From contig NZ_JADEXU010000034.1 in the NCBI RefSeq assembly GCF_015206895.1, forward strand, positions 1-59,484: a stretch of 59,484 nt of DNA, read 5' to 3'. Source of the DNA: Nostoc sp. LEGE 12450. GTDB taxonomy: Bacteria; Cyanobacteriota; Cyanobacteriia; Cyanobacteriales; Nostocaceae. The notes below the pieces were generated by a model. The model was not told where the DNA came from. It saw only the letters and a list, made by a program, of their open reading frames with translations, and searched no databases. The position numbers were made by a program, and so were the translations under genes. Shown in pieces: positions 49,374 to 57,413 of the stretch (position 1 is its first letter; every line of letters starts with the position of its first letter).

Positions 49374-49847
49374 CTACGGTGCTACCTGTTGAGACTTGAC
49401 TTTCCGATTTTTACGAGAAAACCGTTGCCCCATTTCTTCAACCATTGTATCTAAACCTGTCCCCTGACCACTGGCTTTAGCATAGTTATATACTTGCAAC
49501 GCGGCTGCATAAGCTTCGCTGCCTACTGCCAAGGATGTATCATCTACCAAATCTTGCAATTGTGTCAACGAGAGCAATAGTGGATACAACGCTTCAAATA
49601 ACTGGACATCTTTCCGCATCTCATCTATGTCAAACGATCGCGGTAAGAACTCTGGATTTTGCGTCGCTACTTCTAATGCTTTGCTTACAAACGCCCGACT
49701 TTTATCTCCCATCTTGGGTAAAGCTTTGCGATCATCTGCACTCAAATCAACTAAAAATGGTAGGTTTTCTTTAATCGTAGCGATCGCTTGGAACACAGCA
49801 TCTCTCTGTGTTTGTGCCAGTGTTGCACTAATTGAGGTCGTAGACAT
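49374..49847 (-). CDS. Conserved-looking hypothetical protein, 157 residues
   Basis: ATG at 49845-49847. Helical, without membrane segments; MSTTSISATLAQTQRDAVFQAIATIKENLPFLVDLSADDRKALPKMGDKSRAFVSKALEVATQNPEFLPRSF... ends in a basic tail (FSRKNRKVKSQQVAP). I do not recognise a named family; it resembles helical cyanobacterial hypothetical proteins. The minisatellite starts 57 bases after its stop. The upstream spacer has inverted tandem repeats. Confidence 0.7.
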   Translation of the reverse strand: MSTTSISATLAQTQRDAVFQAIATIKENLPFLVDLSADDRKALPKMGDKSRAFVSKALEVATQNPEFLPRSFDIDEMRKDVQLFEALYPLLLSLTQLQDLVDDTSLAVGSEAYAAALQVYNYAKASGQGTGLDTMVEEMGQRFSRKNRKVKSQQVAP

Positions 49848-50220
49848 AAGAATAACTCTCCAGTATGTTTCTTTAATCTAGAGTGCCCAGCTATACAAAT
49901 TAAATTTCAATATGATATTGCTATCTTGTCCGAACCGCGCGATCGCATACTATATTTATCGAGGAAGGCAGGAGGCAGAGGGCAGGAGGCAGGAGGAAAA
50001 CTGCCCGACGCTCCCAGACTTGCTTGCCGCCGGCGCTATCTGTTTCCTGCCGCGACCATAGGGAGCAAGGGTTTAAGACACCTACTGATTTACTCCTTCT
50101 GCCTCCTGCCTCCTGCCTCCTGCCTCCTTCAATTCCACCATTGTGTACTAAGTTGATGAAGCACTTAAAAAACATCCGTTGTAGTATAGCTCTGGTTTTG
50201 TAATACTAGTGGTATAAGAG
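49848..50220. repeat. Spacer with inverted GGCAGGA tandem arrays
   Basis: AGGCAGG-type heptamers at 49962-49997 and their reverse complement TGCCTCC at 50093-50130, about 95 bases apart, could fold into a ~35-bp stem. Between them is a small dispersed element (about 50003-50039, GACGCTCCCAGACTTGCTTG at its start). No gene seen. Confidence 0.7.
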
Positions 50221-51399
50221 ATGATGGCTCAATTTGAATACAGCACTCTCGCCCATCCACAGGATATCCAGCAGTTGGAACATATCCTTGAACAGTGTTT
50301 CATCAGCGCCCTTGGTGGTGAGGAAGCTTACATCAACATGATTGGCGTAGAAAATTTCCGTATTATTCAGAGATTAGAGCAAGTAGCTGGTGGATTAGCA
50401 ACTCTCGACATGGGTCAGTGGTGGGGTGGTCAACGTGTACCAATGACAGGAATTGCCGTAGTGGGCATTGCTCCAGAATATCGGGGTTCGGGAGCTGCGA
50501 TCGCTCTTATGCAGCACACCCTCAAAGAACTTTACGATAGAGGTATAGCAATTTCCGCTCTTTATCCAGAAATTCAAGGCTTGTACCGAAAAGTAGGTTA
50601 TGAGCAGGGGGGTAGCTGGTGTATTTGGGAAGTTGCTACCCAGAGTATCCAAGTACGGGAGCAACCCCTACCTTTGGAATTAGTAGCAAGCATCGATCAT
50701 GAAGTCTTTCATGAGCTATATCAGCAGCAGGCGAGACAAACGCATGGATATTTAGATCGACATCCAGCAATCTGGGAACGAATAATTCAACCAAATGAGA
50801 AGGAAATAGTCTATACCTATTTGATTGGTACTAAAGACCAACCCCAAGGCTACATCATCTTTACTCAAGAGCGAACAGAGAATGCTAGAATCCTCATCGT
50901 GAAAGATTGGGTACTGACTACAGTTGCTGCTGCACAAACTTTCTGGTCTTTTCTAGCAAGTCATCGCTCTCAAATTCAACAGGTGCGATGGAAGAGTTCT
51001 GCAATTGATTCCCTGACATTGCTGCTACCAGAGCAAACTGCCAAGATTAAGACTACAAGTCGTTGGTTGCTGCGGATAATAGATGCAGTCAAGGCGCTGG
51101 AATTGCGTGGTTATCCACCGGGAATCCAAGCCGAATTGCACTTAGAAATTCAAGATAATTTGCTAACTGAGAATAATGGTAAATTTATTCTTTCTGTCGC
51201 TAACGGACGTGGTGAAGTCACAAAAGGTGGAAAGGGTGAATTGCAGCTAGATATCCGGGAATTAGCGCCATTGTATACAAGCTTGTTTACCCCCTACCAT
51301 TTGCAAATAGCAGGAAAACTGAATGGTGCAGAAACGGCTATTTTAGCCGCTACGCAAATATTTGCAGGTGCTTCGCCTTGGATGGCTGATTTCTTTTAA
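50221..51399 (+). CDS. Eis-like GNAT N-acetyltransferase
   Basis: 392 residues from ATG 50221 (a second ATG follows directly). Acetyl-CoA motif GIAPEYRGSGAAIALMQHTLKEL at residues ~80-100, with ALYPEIQGLYRKVGYEQGGSWCIW after it; the second GNAT-like domain and a C-terminal SCP2-like domain (LDIRELAPLYTSLFTPYHL) give the three-part form of Eis proteins. Mycobacterial Eis acetylates aminoglycosides and peptides; cyanobacterial substrates are unknown. Stand-alone gene. The spacer after it carries repeats and a pair of competing hairpins. Confidence 0.88.
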   Translation: MMAQFEYSTLAHPQDIQQLEHILEQCFISALGGEEAYINMIGVENFRIIQRLEQVAGGLATLDMGQWWGGQRVPMTGIAVVGIAPEYRGSGAAIALMQHTLKELYDRGIAISALYPEIQGLYRKVGYEQGGSWCIWEVATQSIQVREQPLPLELVASIDHEVFHELYQQQARQTHGYLDRHPAIWERIIQPNEKEIVYTYLIGTKDQPQGYIIFTQERTENARILIVKDWVLTTVAAAQTFWSFLASHRSQIQQVRWKSSAIDSLTLLLPEQTAKIKTTSRWLLRIIDAVKALELRGYPPGIQAELHLEIQDNLLTENNGKFILSVANGRGEVTKGGKGELQLDIRELAPLYTSLFTPYHLQIAGKLNGAETAILAATQIFAGASPWMADFF

Positions 51400-51401
51400 A
51401 G

Positions 51402-51530
51402 AATTGGGCATTGGGAACTTGTACTGAGCGAAGCCGAAGTATTGGGAATGGGGAATTGGGAAGGGGGCATTGGGCATTGGTTATTAATTCATCTCCTCAT
51501 CTCCTTCACTCCCTCACTCCCTCACCTGAC
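51402..51530. repeat. TTGGGCA/TTGGGAA and TCACTCC heptamer tracts
   Basis: GGGCATT/GGGAATT units from 51402 to 51480, split at 51421-51441 by an ACTGAGCGAAGCCGAAGT element, then CTCATCT/CACTCCC units to 51530. Confidence 0.65.
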
Positions 51531-51540
51531 TTACTTAAAC

Positions 51541-51578
51541 AGACAAGGGGCTTAAGCTCCTTGTCTTAAACCCCTTGT
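51541..51578. terminator. Terminator with two competing hairpins
   Basis: AGACAAGG (51541-51548) pairs with CCTTGTCT (51559-51566). The overlapping ACAAGGGG (51543-51550) pairs instead with CCCCTTGT (51571-51578). Between convergent genes; may end transcription from either side. Confidence 0.45.
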
Positions 51579-51686
51579 TAAAAGTAGTTTTCGTTGGTGT
51601 TGAATTTTGTTCCTCAATCTAACCTAAACCTATTAAAAAGAAAGGTTTATGATTTCTCTTTGATTAAGGTAATAGAAAATGGCTAG

Positions 51687-53687
51687 TTAGCTCAAGAAAT
51701 TTGGAGTACCACTACCACCATTCTTACCAACAGCAGGAATTTCTAATAGACTATCTGTAGCTTTGCCACTACCGTCATTGATAACGGATGTAGAGCTACC
51801 TGATGGATGTCCATTGGGGACGAACAGTTGCGGGTGGTCAAAAGGCGCTTTTTCATACCGAACTCGCTCATCAGTCAGACCCTTTAAAAAGGCGACTAAT
51901 TGCTGTTTTTCTTCCGGTGAAAGACCCAGTGGGGGAAGAAGCCCCAAGTTACCACCCTGATTGTAAAAATCAATCACTTGCTCTAAGGTTGCATGACCTC
52001 CATTGTGGAAGTAGGGAGCAGTGAGTTCCACATTGCGAAGTCCAGGTGCTTTGAAGGCTCCGTCTGCAAATACAAATTCAGTAGGATTCAACGGTGGATT
52101 GAAGGTGGGAGGGTTTTCGCCAAGGAGAAGCTGAAATTTCCCTAACTGAGCCAATCGTGCTTCTGAAAGCGGATTACCGAAAGCGTCCTTACTACCTAAA
52201 CTAGGATCTTCTGTAGTAGGTGTGACACCGATATTGAAGAAGCCAGTGTCTTCAGGGGAGTTTGGCGGGAAGGGCGCACGTTTGATTCGTCCTTCTTTAG
52301 CGACATTGCTTGTTGAAGCAGCTGTCAATTCCGATCCAACGTGACAAGCAATACAGAAAGCTTTGCCCTCGAACAGTTGTTTCCCTTGTTGCTGCTCAGA
52401 AGTTAGGGCATTAGTTTTTCCTTCTAAGAAGCGATCGAAGGGCGTATCATTGGCAATGAGTGTAGACTCGTACAACTGAACTGCCAGCCCAAAGAATAGC
52501 GAGAAGTTGTACTCCATTAATGTGTACTCATTAGTCTCCAAGGAGCGATCGGGCTTTTTGACAAAAGTCCTTCTACCTTCAGCGTCAACTTGGATGAGTT
52601 GATTAGACTTCCACCACTCTGACTTGAAAGCATCTTGAATCAGCTGCCCATAAGTTTTATCTTTGAGTCCGGGTTTGGGCGATCTGCTATCTTTACCTAA
52701 AACGCTGTCTTGTGGATGTACTACCTGCTTACCTAGCGGTCTGAGAGGTAATAACTTTTTCGCAAGTTTTCGGGGAAGCTTTTTACCTTTACCAGCGCTG
52801 AGGGATCTTCTGTCAATTCGCCCGAACTTATCACCAATCTCTTGAAAAGTTCGACCATCAGCAGACGATTCAAAGGAACTGAGTGGCGGGCCAACCGCTT
52901 GGGATGCCAAAGATGCATTCTTCAGACTGACTTTGACAAATTCTAGTTTATTTGGGTTTGCTGCTTTGGCGATCGCAGCATTAGGATCTCTTAAACCGAA
53001 AGGATTCACCCCATTAAAGATGTTTTGTGCCCTTCCGTCCCAAAAGTTGCGGAAGTTGAATGCTGAATTAATCACGGTTGGAGTATTACGCGGCTCGACG
53101 CGGCGCACATTAACGCCTCCCACGTTAAACACTGGATCTGGCTCGTTTGTTACTTGGTCTTGTGCATTACCAGGTGTGACATCAACAAACTTACTATTGA
53201 AAATCCCCTGAGAAGAACTGACATCGTTACTATGGAAGGGAAAATCCCCTGGTTTGAGTTGGTAGTTTGGTAGACCACCAACATTAAAAACCGCATCTGG
53301 ATTCTCTGTACCATCAGGGTTAATCCGTAAAAGTCCAGGAGCAATCTGATTTTTGGATCTATTGTCGGCCCCAGCATGGAAGTGACAACTAGCACAGGCG
53401 GTTACGCCGTCGCTCCCAACCTGCATATCCCAAAAAAGAGTTTTTCCTAACTTTATGGCAGCTACTTTGTCTTTTACGAAGTCTCCAAGATTGTCCGGCT
53501 CCGGAACCGATATGGTTTTGAGCGAAGGTAGAGGCGGTGGCGTAACCTGGGCTGAGACAGTATTTCCAGCTATTATTGCTGCCATAATAATGACAGCAAT
53601 TGTTATAGTCTTTAAAAATCTTGATCTCAGGTAGTTAAGCTTGCCATATTTAAATCTCCACTCTTGGCGCTTTATTTTTGTCACCAT
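51687..53687 (-). CDS. Di-haem cytochrome c peroxidase/MauG-like protein, long form
   Basis: About 666 residues. ATG at 53685-53687 is chosen over a TTG at 53699. Signal peptide IAVIIMAAIIAGNTVSAQ. Two haem c motifs: CASCHFHAG (N-terminal half) and CIACHVGSE (C-terminal half). GKTLFWDMQVGSDG and APYFHNGGHATLEQVIDFYN are family signatures (CCP_MauG). Typical bacterial enzymes have ~350 residues; here the haem domains are separated and flanked by a ~250-residue insert (for example FNFRNFWDGRAQNIFNGVNPFGL). It reduces hydrogen peroxide or oxidises a partner in the periplasm. Function for the long form is not known to me. Confidence 0.86.
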   Translation of the reverse strand: MVTKIKRQEWRFKYGKLNYLRSRFLKTITIAVIIMAAIIAGNTVSAQVTPPPLPSLKTISVPEPDNLGDFVKDKVAAIKLGKTLFWDMQVGSDGVTACASCHFHAGADNRSKNQIAPGLLRINPDGTENPDAVFNVGGLPNYQLKPGDFPFHSNDVSSSQGIFNSKFVDVTPGNAQDQVTNEPDPVFNVGGVNVRRVEPRNTPTVINSAFNFRNFWDGRAQNIFNGVNPFGLRDPNAAIAKAANPNKLEFVKVSLKNASLASQAVGPPLSSFESSADGRTFQEIGDKFGRIDRRSLSAGKGKKLPRKLAKKLLPLRPLGKQVVHPQDSVLGKDSRSPKPGLKDKTYGQLIQDAFKSEWWKSNQLIQVDAEGRRTFVKKPDRSLETNEYTLMEYNFSLFFGLAVQLYESTLIANDTPFDRFLEGKTNALTSEQQQGKQLFEGKAFCIACHVGSELTAASTSNVAKEGRIKRAPFPPNSPEDTGFFNIGVTPTTEDPSLGSKDAFGNPLSEARLAQLGKFQLLLGENPPTFNPPLNPTEFVFADGAFKAPGLRNVELTAPYFHNGGHATLEQVIDFYNQGGNLGLLPPLGLSPEEKQQLVAFLKGLTDERVRYEKAPFDHPQLFVPNGHPSGSSTSVINDGSGKATDSLLEIPAVGKNGGSGTPNFLS

Positions 53688-54068
53688 AGATTTGAGCAAA
53701 AATCGACTTTTTGAGGTCAGTAGTAAGTAAAGGGATAAGCCTGTAATAGAAATTACTAAGCTTAAGAAGGGTATAAACCCATAATGCTTTGTACTAAATT
53801 AAAACTGAAACAAATTATACGTTTACGTGGAACCCTGAATTTTAATATTCATGTAAAGTAATTACGCTATTTACAAATTTTCTATGAACAAGAAACGTCA
53901 TCATTTAGCACTAAAAATAAATTGAGTCAGGTCAATAAGCTGTTCTACATTTTATTTGTTTTTACTAGGCTATTAAGATAGATTATCAATAAAAGATTGT
54001 AAAATTTAAACATGCAAATTAGATATGTTTTAACTTCTCATCAGCCCTACTTTGAGTAGGATACTTGA
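53688..54068. other. AT-rich divergent spacer
   Basis: About 380 bases between divergent genes for the di-haem protein and the DMT permease. No gene, repeat or clear promoter could be recognised. Confidence 0.5.
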
Positions 54069-54992
54069 ATGTCACTACATCAAAGTTCTGGTCGCTGGCG
54101 CTTAGGGCTAGTATTATCGCTATTAACGGTTTTATTGTGGGGAATCCTACCTATTGCTCTGGCAGTAATTCTGCAAGTACTTGATGTCTATACCGTCGTT
54201 TGGTTTCGATTTTCGGTATCATTTTTACTACTAGCTGTGTATTTAGGAATACGCGGCAAGTTACCAAAGTTAGAACAACTACGTTCTGCTTCTTGGAAAT
54301 TATTAGCGATCGCTACACTATTCTTAGGGAGTAATTACTTCTTTTTTACCCAAGGTTTATCACTAACATCACCTGCTAATGCTGAAGTTCTGATTCAATT
54401 ATCTACCCTTTTATTAGGTTTCGGAGGGTTAGTAATTTTTAAAGAACGTTATCGGCTGTATCAATGGATTGGTGTCAGTGTAATGATTTGTGGTTATGTT
54501 TTATTTTTTCGTGAACAACTAACGAATCTAATTACAGCAGATGGCACATATCTACTAGGTAGTGTTTTTATAGCCCTAGGATCAACGTCATGGGCGATTT
54601 ATGCTTTAGCACAAAAGCAGTTATTACAATCTTTATCTTCTGCCAGCATCATGCTGATTATTTATGGAGGATGTGCTTTATTATTCACTCCTCTAGCCAA
54701 AGTAAAATCACTTTTGATACTTGATCCTTTCCATTTAGGAATGTTGCTTTTTTGTGCTTTGAATACTTTAATTGCTTACGGTGCTTTTTCCGAATCGTTA
54801 GAACATTGGGAAGCATCACGAGTAAGTGCCGTAATAGCTTTAGCTCCCATTGTGACATTAATATCAGTTGCAGTTGTATCAGTTATTGCACCTAATTGGA
54901 TACCATCAGAACACTTCAGTTTGGTAGCAATATTGGGAGCAGGTTTAGTAGTTACAGGTTCAGTAGCGATCGCATTAGGGAAAGCTGATTAG
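54069..54992 (+). CDS. EamA/DMT-superfamily permease
   Basis: 307 residues from ATG 54069 with TAGGA 7 bases upstream. Ten hydrophobic helices in two EamA halves: VLSLLTVLLWGILPIALAVILQ, YTVVWFRFSVSFLLLAVYL, LTSPANAEVLIQLSTLLLGFGGLVIFKER, ISVAVVSVIAPNWIPSEHFSLVAILGAGLVVTGSVAIAL. Family members export amino acids, nucleotides-sugars or other small metabolites; substrate cannot be predicted. It stands alone. About 430 bases to the next gene. Confidence 0.87.
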   Translation: MSLHQSSGRWRLGLVLSLLTVLLWGILPIALAVILQVLDVYTVVWFRFSVSFLLLAVYLGIRGKLPKLEQLRSASWKLLAIATLFLGSNYFFFTQGLSLTSPANAEVLIQLSTLLLGFGGLVIFKERYRLYQWIGVSVMICGYVLFFREQLTNLITADGTYLLGSVFIALGSTSWAIYALAQKQLLQSLSSASIMLIIYGGCALLFTPLAKVKSLLILDPFHLGMLLFCALNTLIAYGAFSESLEHWEASRVSAVIALAPIVTLISVAVVSVIAPNWIPSEHFSLVAILGAGLVVTGSVAIALGKAD

Positions 54993-55422
54993 TAGTAAGG
55001 ATTTTCAGGATTTTTACTGTTTTATTTATCTATAGAATCCGTGCAACATTCAAAGCTACAACATAAATACTGAGGCGGAGTATTTTTTATTTGTTATGAT
55101 TTGATAGTGAAGGCGAACTACGGGAGTCACTCATTATAAGATGGATACTTTACCCATCTGTGTGACACTGTAGGATCTGATTTTTGACTTTCTAGCCAAG
55201 AAAAAAATTCTTGAAGAAGAATTCATAAATCAGAATTCAGGAGTCAGATAAAGCTTTCTACATTCGCAAGTCATACACGATTCATACTGAATTATAACGA
55301 CTGACTCCTAAATTCTGTTTTGATAAAATTGAGGCTAAAAAATTAAAGTAAACCAAGCAGGGTGTCCGAATAACTACCAAAGCCAACACCTGATAAAACC
55401 AGACCACCGAAACAGTTGAGCG
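54993..55422. other. Spacer without recognised features
   Basis: 430 bases. It holds a short repeat CAGAATTCAGGAGTCAG (about 55230-55250), whose near reverse and direct relatives occur at 55300-55320 and 29345-29362. No gene seen. Confidence 0.45.
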
Positions 55423-57132
55423 ATGAATAGTTTGTTTGGTAATTGGGCCAGCAGCCTCAGAAAGAATTTCCTATTGCTGGTTCTTTCAACACTGCTGCCA
55501 ACGATTGGAATTAGCAATTCTGTCTTGGCAGCAGAGCGGATTTATGCATCTTATTCAGCTTTAGAGCTTTCCATTTCAGTCAACACTTTAGAAAACTATG
55601 CCAAAACAGGTGTAATTAACGAAGATTTGGCAGCGTATCAGCAATATCTGCCTCTACAACAGCTTCCAGAATTGCGACGGATTTTACTTAATCGTGTAAA
55701 AGTTAGTCCGGTAGTACTTTCGCAACTTCTCTACACACCGCAAGGAGAATTTTTACTGCATCGGTTGGCGCAAGTCATTAAAACTAGTCAAGCAGAATCA
55801 AGATTTGGTACTTTGCGTTCGGCGCTAATTTTAGCCTCTGCTGAATCGGGAGGCTTGACACTTTTGAATGTTTTGCGTAAATATCCCAGCAGCAGCATTC
55901 GTCTTGATGTTGCAGAGACTTTAGAAATAGCTACGGAATTAGAGAAACTTGTTAACCAAACCCATAGTGCGATCGCAGCAGTTTCCCAAGAGTCTAAAAT
56001 AGAAGCTGCTACCACTCCACAACCAAATCTCTCGCAATTGCCTGATTTAAAGGTTCCGGGAAAGTTTAAGTCGCAAAAGTACACCCTAAAGTTTTTCGAC
56101 TCAAAACGCAATCGGCTTTTATTAACTGATGTTTACATTCCCAATGTTCAAAGTACTGCACCCGTAATTGTGATTTCTCATGGCTTGGGTTTAGATAGCA
56201 GCAACTTTCAATATTTAGCTACGCACCTATCTTCTTATGGATTTGCCGTTGTCGTTCCTAATCATCCTGGTAGCGATGCTAAACAATTACGTTCTCTGCT
56301 CAAGGGACACGCGAATGAAGTAGCAGAACCAGGTGAATTTCAAGACCGACCTTTGGATGTCACATATATATTGAATCAATTGGAAAAAGGTAATCAATCT
56401 GATTCAAGGTTTAAAGGTCGCTTAAATCTGCAACAAGTCGGAGTATTTGGTCAATCTTTGGGAGGCTACACAGCCTTGGCCCTAGCAGGCGCAAAAATCA
56501 ACTTTGAGCAGCTAAAACAAGACTGTCAACCAGCAGCACTGCAAAAAACCTGGAATATGTCTTTACTGCTCCAGTGTCGCGCTTTAGAATTGAGCATCAG
56601 CAAGTCTGGCAAGGATTATAACCTGCGGGATGAGAGAGTAAAAGCTGCGATCGCAGTTAATCCCATTACTAGTTCTATTTTCGGCAAAGCTGGCTTAAGT
56701 CAAATCAAAACTCCAGTGATGATTGTCAGCAGTAGTGATGATACTGTTGCACCAGCTTTATCGGAGCAAATTCTACCTTTCTCCTGGTTTGCGAATTCCC
56801 AAAAGTATCTCGTCATGCTTGTAGGTGGTACTCACTTTTCCACTATTGGTAATGGCAATCCTGCAAATCAACAAGTAGCATTACCTACTGATATGATTGG
56901 CGATGCTTCTCAAGCGCGTCGTTACATGAATGTTTTAAGTTTACCTTTCTTCCAAACATACATTGCAGGAAAGCCACAATACACCCCTTACCTGAACGCC
57001 GCCTACACTCAAAGCATTTCTAGTAAGTCTCTTGGTTTAAGTCTTGTCAAGTCATTGAATACAACCGAATTAGCTCAATTGCTAGATATGCAAGGAGCCA
57101 AAACCGTAAAAAAAAAGTTCCCAACACCATAG
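55423..57132 (+). CDS. Secreted alpha/beta hydrolase with N-terminal DUF1400 domain (copy 2)
   Basis: 569 residues from ATG 55423. Signal peptide LLVLSTLLPTIGISNSVLAA. DUF1400 part (ERIYASYSALELSISVNTLENYAKTGVINEDLAAYQQYL), then the hydrolase with nucleophile GQSLGGYTAL, acid in SSSDDTVAP and His in GGTHFST. Same domain order as the gene at 5068-6705 and about half the residues look identical, so these are paralogues. Codons near 56326-56400 are repeated, inverted, at the right edge of the window. Possibly in line with the phytochrome kinase gene downstream, separated by a hairpin at 57203-57230. Substrate unknown. Confidence 0.88.
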   Translation: MNSLFGNWASSLRKNFLLLVLSTLLPTIGISNSVLAAERIYASYSALELSISVNTLENYAKTGVINEDLAAYQQYLPLQQLPELRRILLNRVKVSPVVLSQLLYTPQGEFLLHRLAQVIKTSQAESRFGTLRSALILASAESGGLTLLNVLRKYPSSSIRLDVAETLEIATELEKLVNQTHSAIAAVSQESKIEAATTPQPNLSQLPDLKVPGKFKSQKYTLKFFDSKRNRLLLTDVYIPNVQSTAPVIVISHGLGLDSSNFQYLATHLSSYGFAVVVPNHPGSDAKQLRSLLKGHANEVAEPGEFQDRPLDVTYILNQLEKGNQSDSRFKGRLNLQQVGVFGQSLGGYTALALAGAKINFEQLKQDCQPAALQKTWNMSLLLQCRALELSISKSGKDYNLRDERVKAAIAVNPITSSIFGKAGLSQIKTPVMIVSSSDDTVAPALSEQILPFSWFANSQKYLVMLVGGTHFSTIGNGNPANQQVALPTDMIGDASQARRYMNVLSLPFFQTYIAGKPQYTPYLNAAYTQSISSKSLGLSLVKSLNTTELAQLLDMQGAKTVKKKFPTP

Positions 57133-57202
57133 TCAGCTTCGGATTTTGGATGTTGGATATTGGTGTTGCATTGCTGCATGTAATGATTTTTATTTGATTT
57201 AT

Positions 57203-57230
57203 ACAGACGTAATTAATTACTTACGTCTGT
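57203..57230. terminator. Perfect 10-bp hairpin between the hydrolase and phytochrome genes
   Basis: ACAGACGTAA (57203-57212) pairs with TTACGTCTGT (57221-57230), 8-base loop, weak T-content after. Likely ends the hydrolase transcript. Confidence 0.5.
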
Positions 57231-57413
57231 GCAATTTCTTTGCTGTATTTTCGGTAACACTACACGATCTTCTAATTACTTGCGCTTACTTACAGTAAAA
57301 ACCTTAACAAGCACAGATGAATGTGATCGCATTCATCCTTATCGGCATATACTTTAAAGAAATGTGACATTTAATTGCACTATTGTAAAATTCAGCTTTA
57401 CATAAGTTGATTT

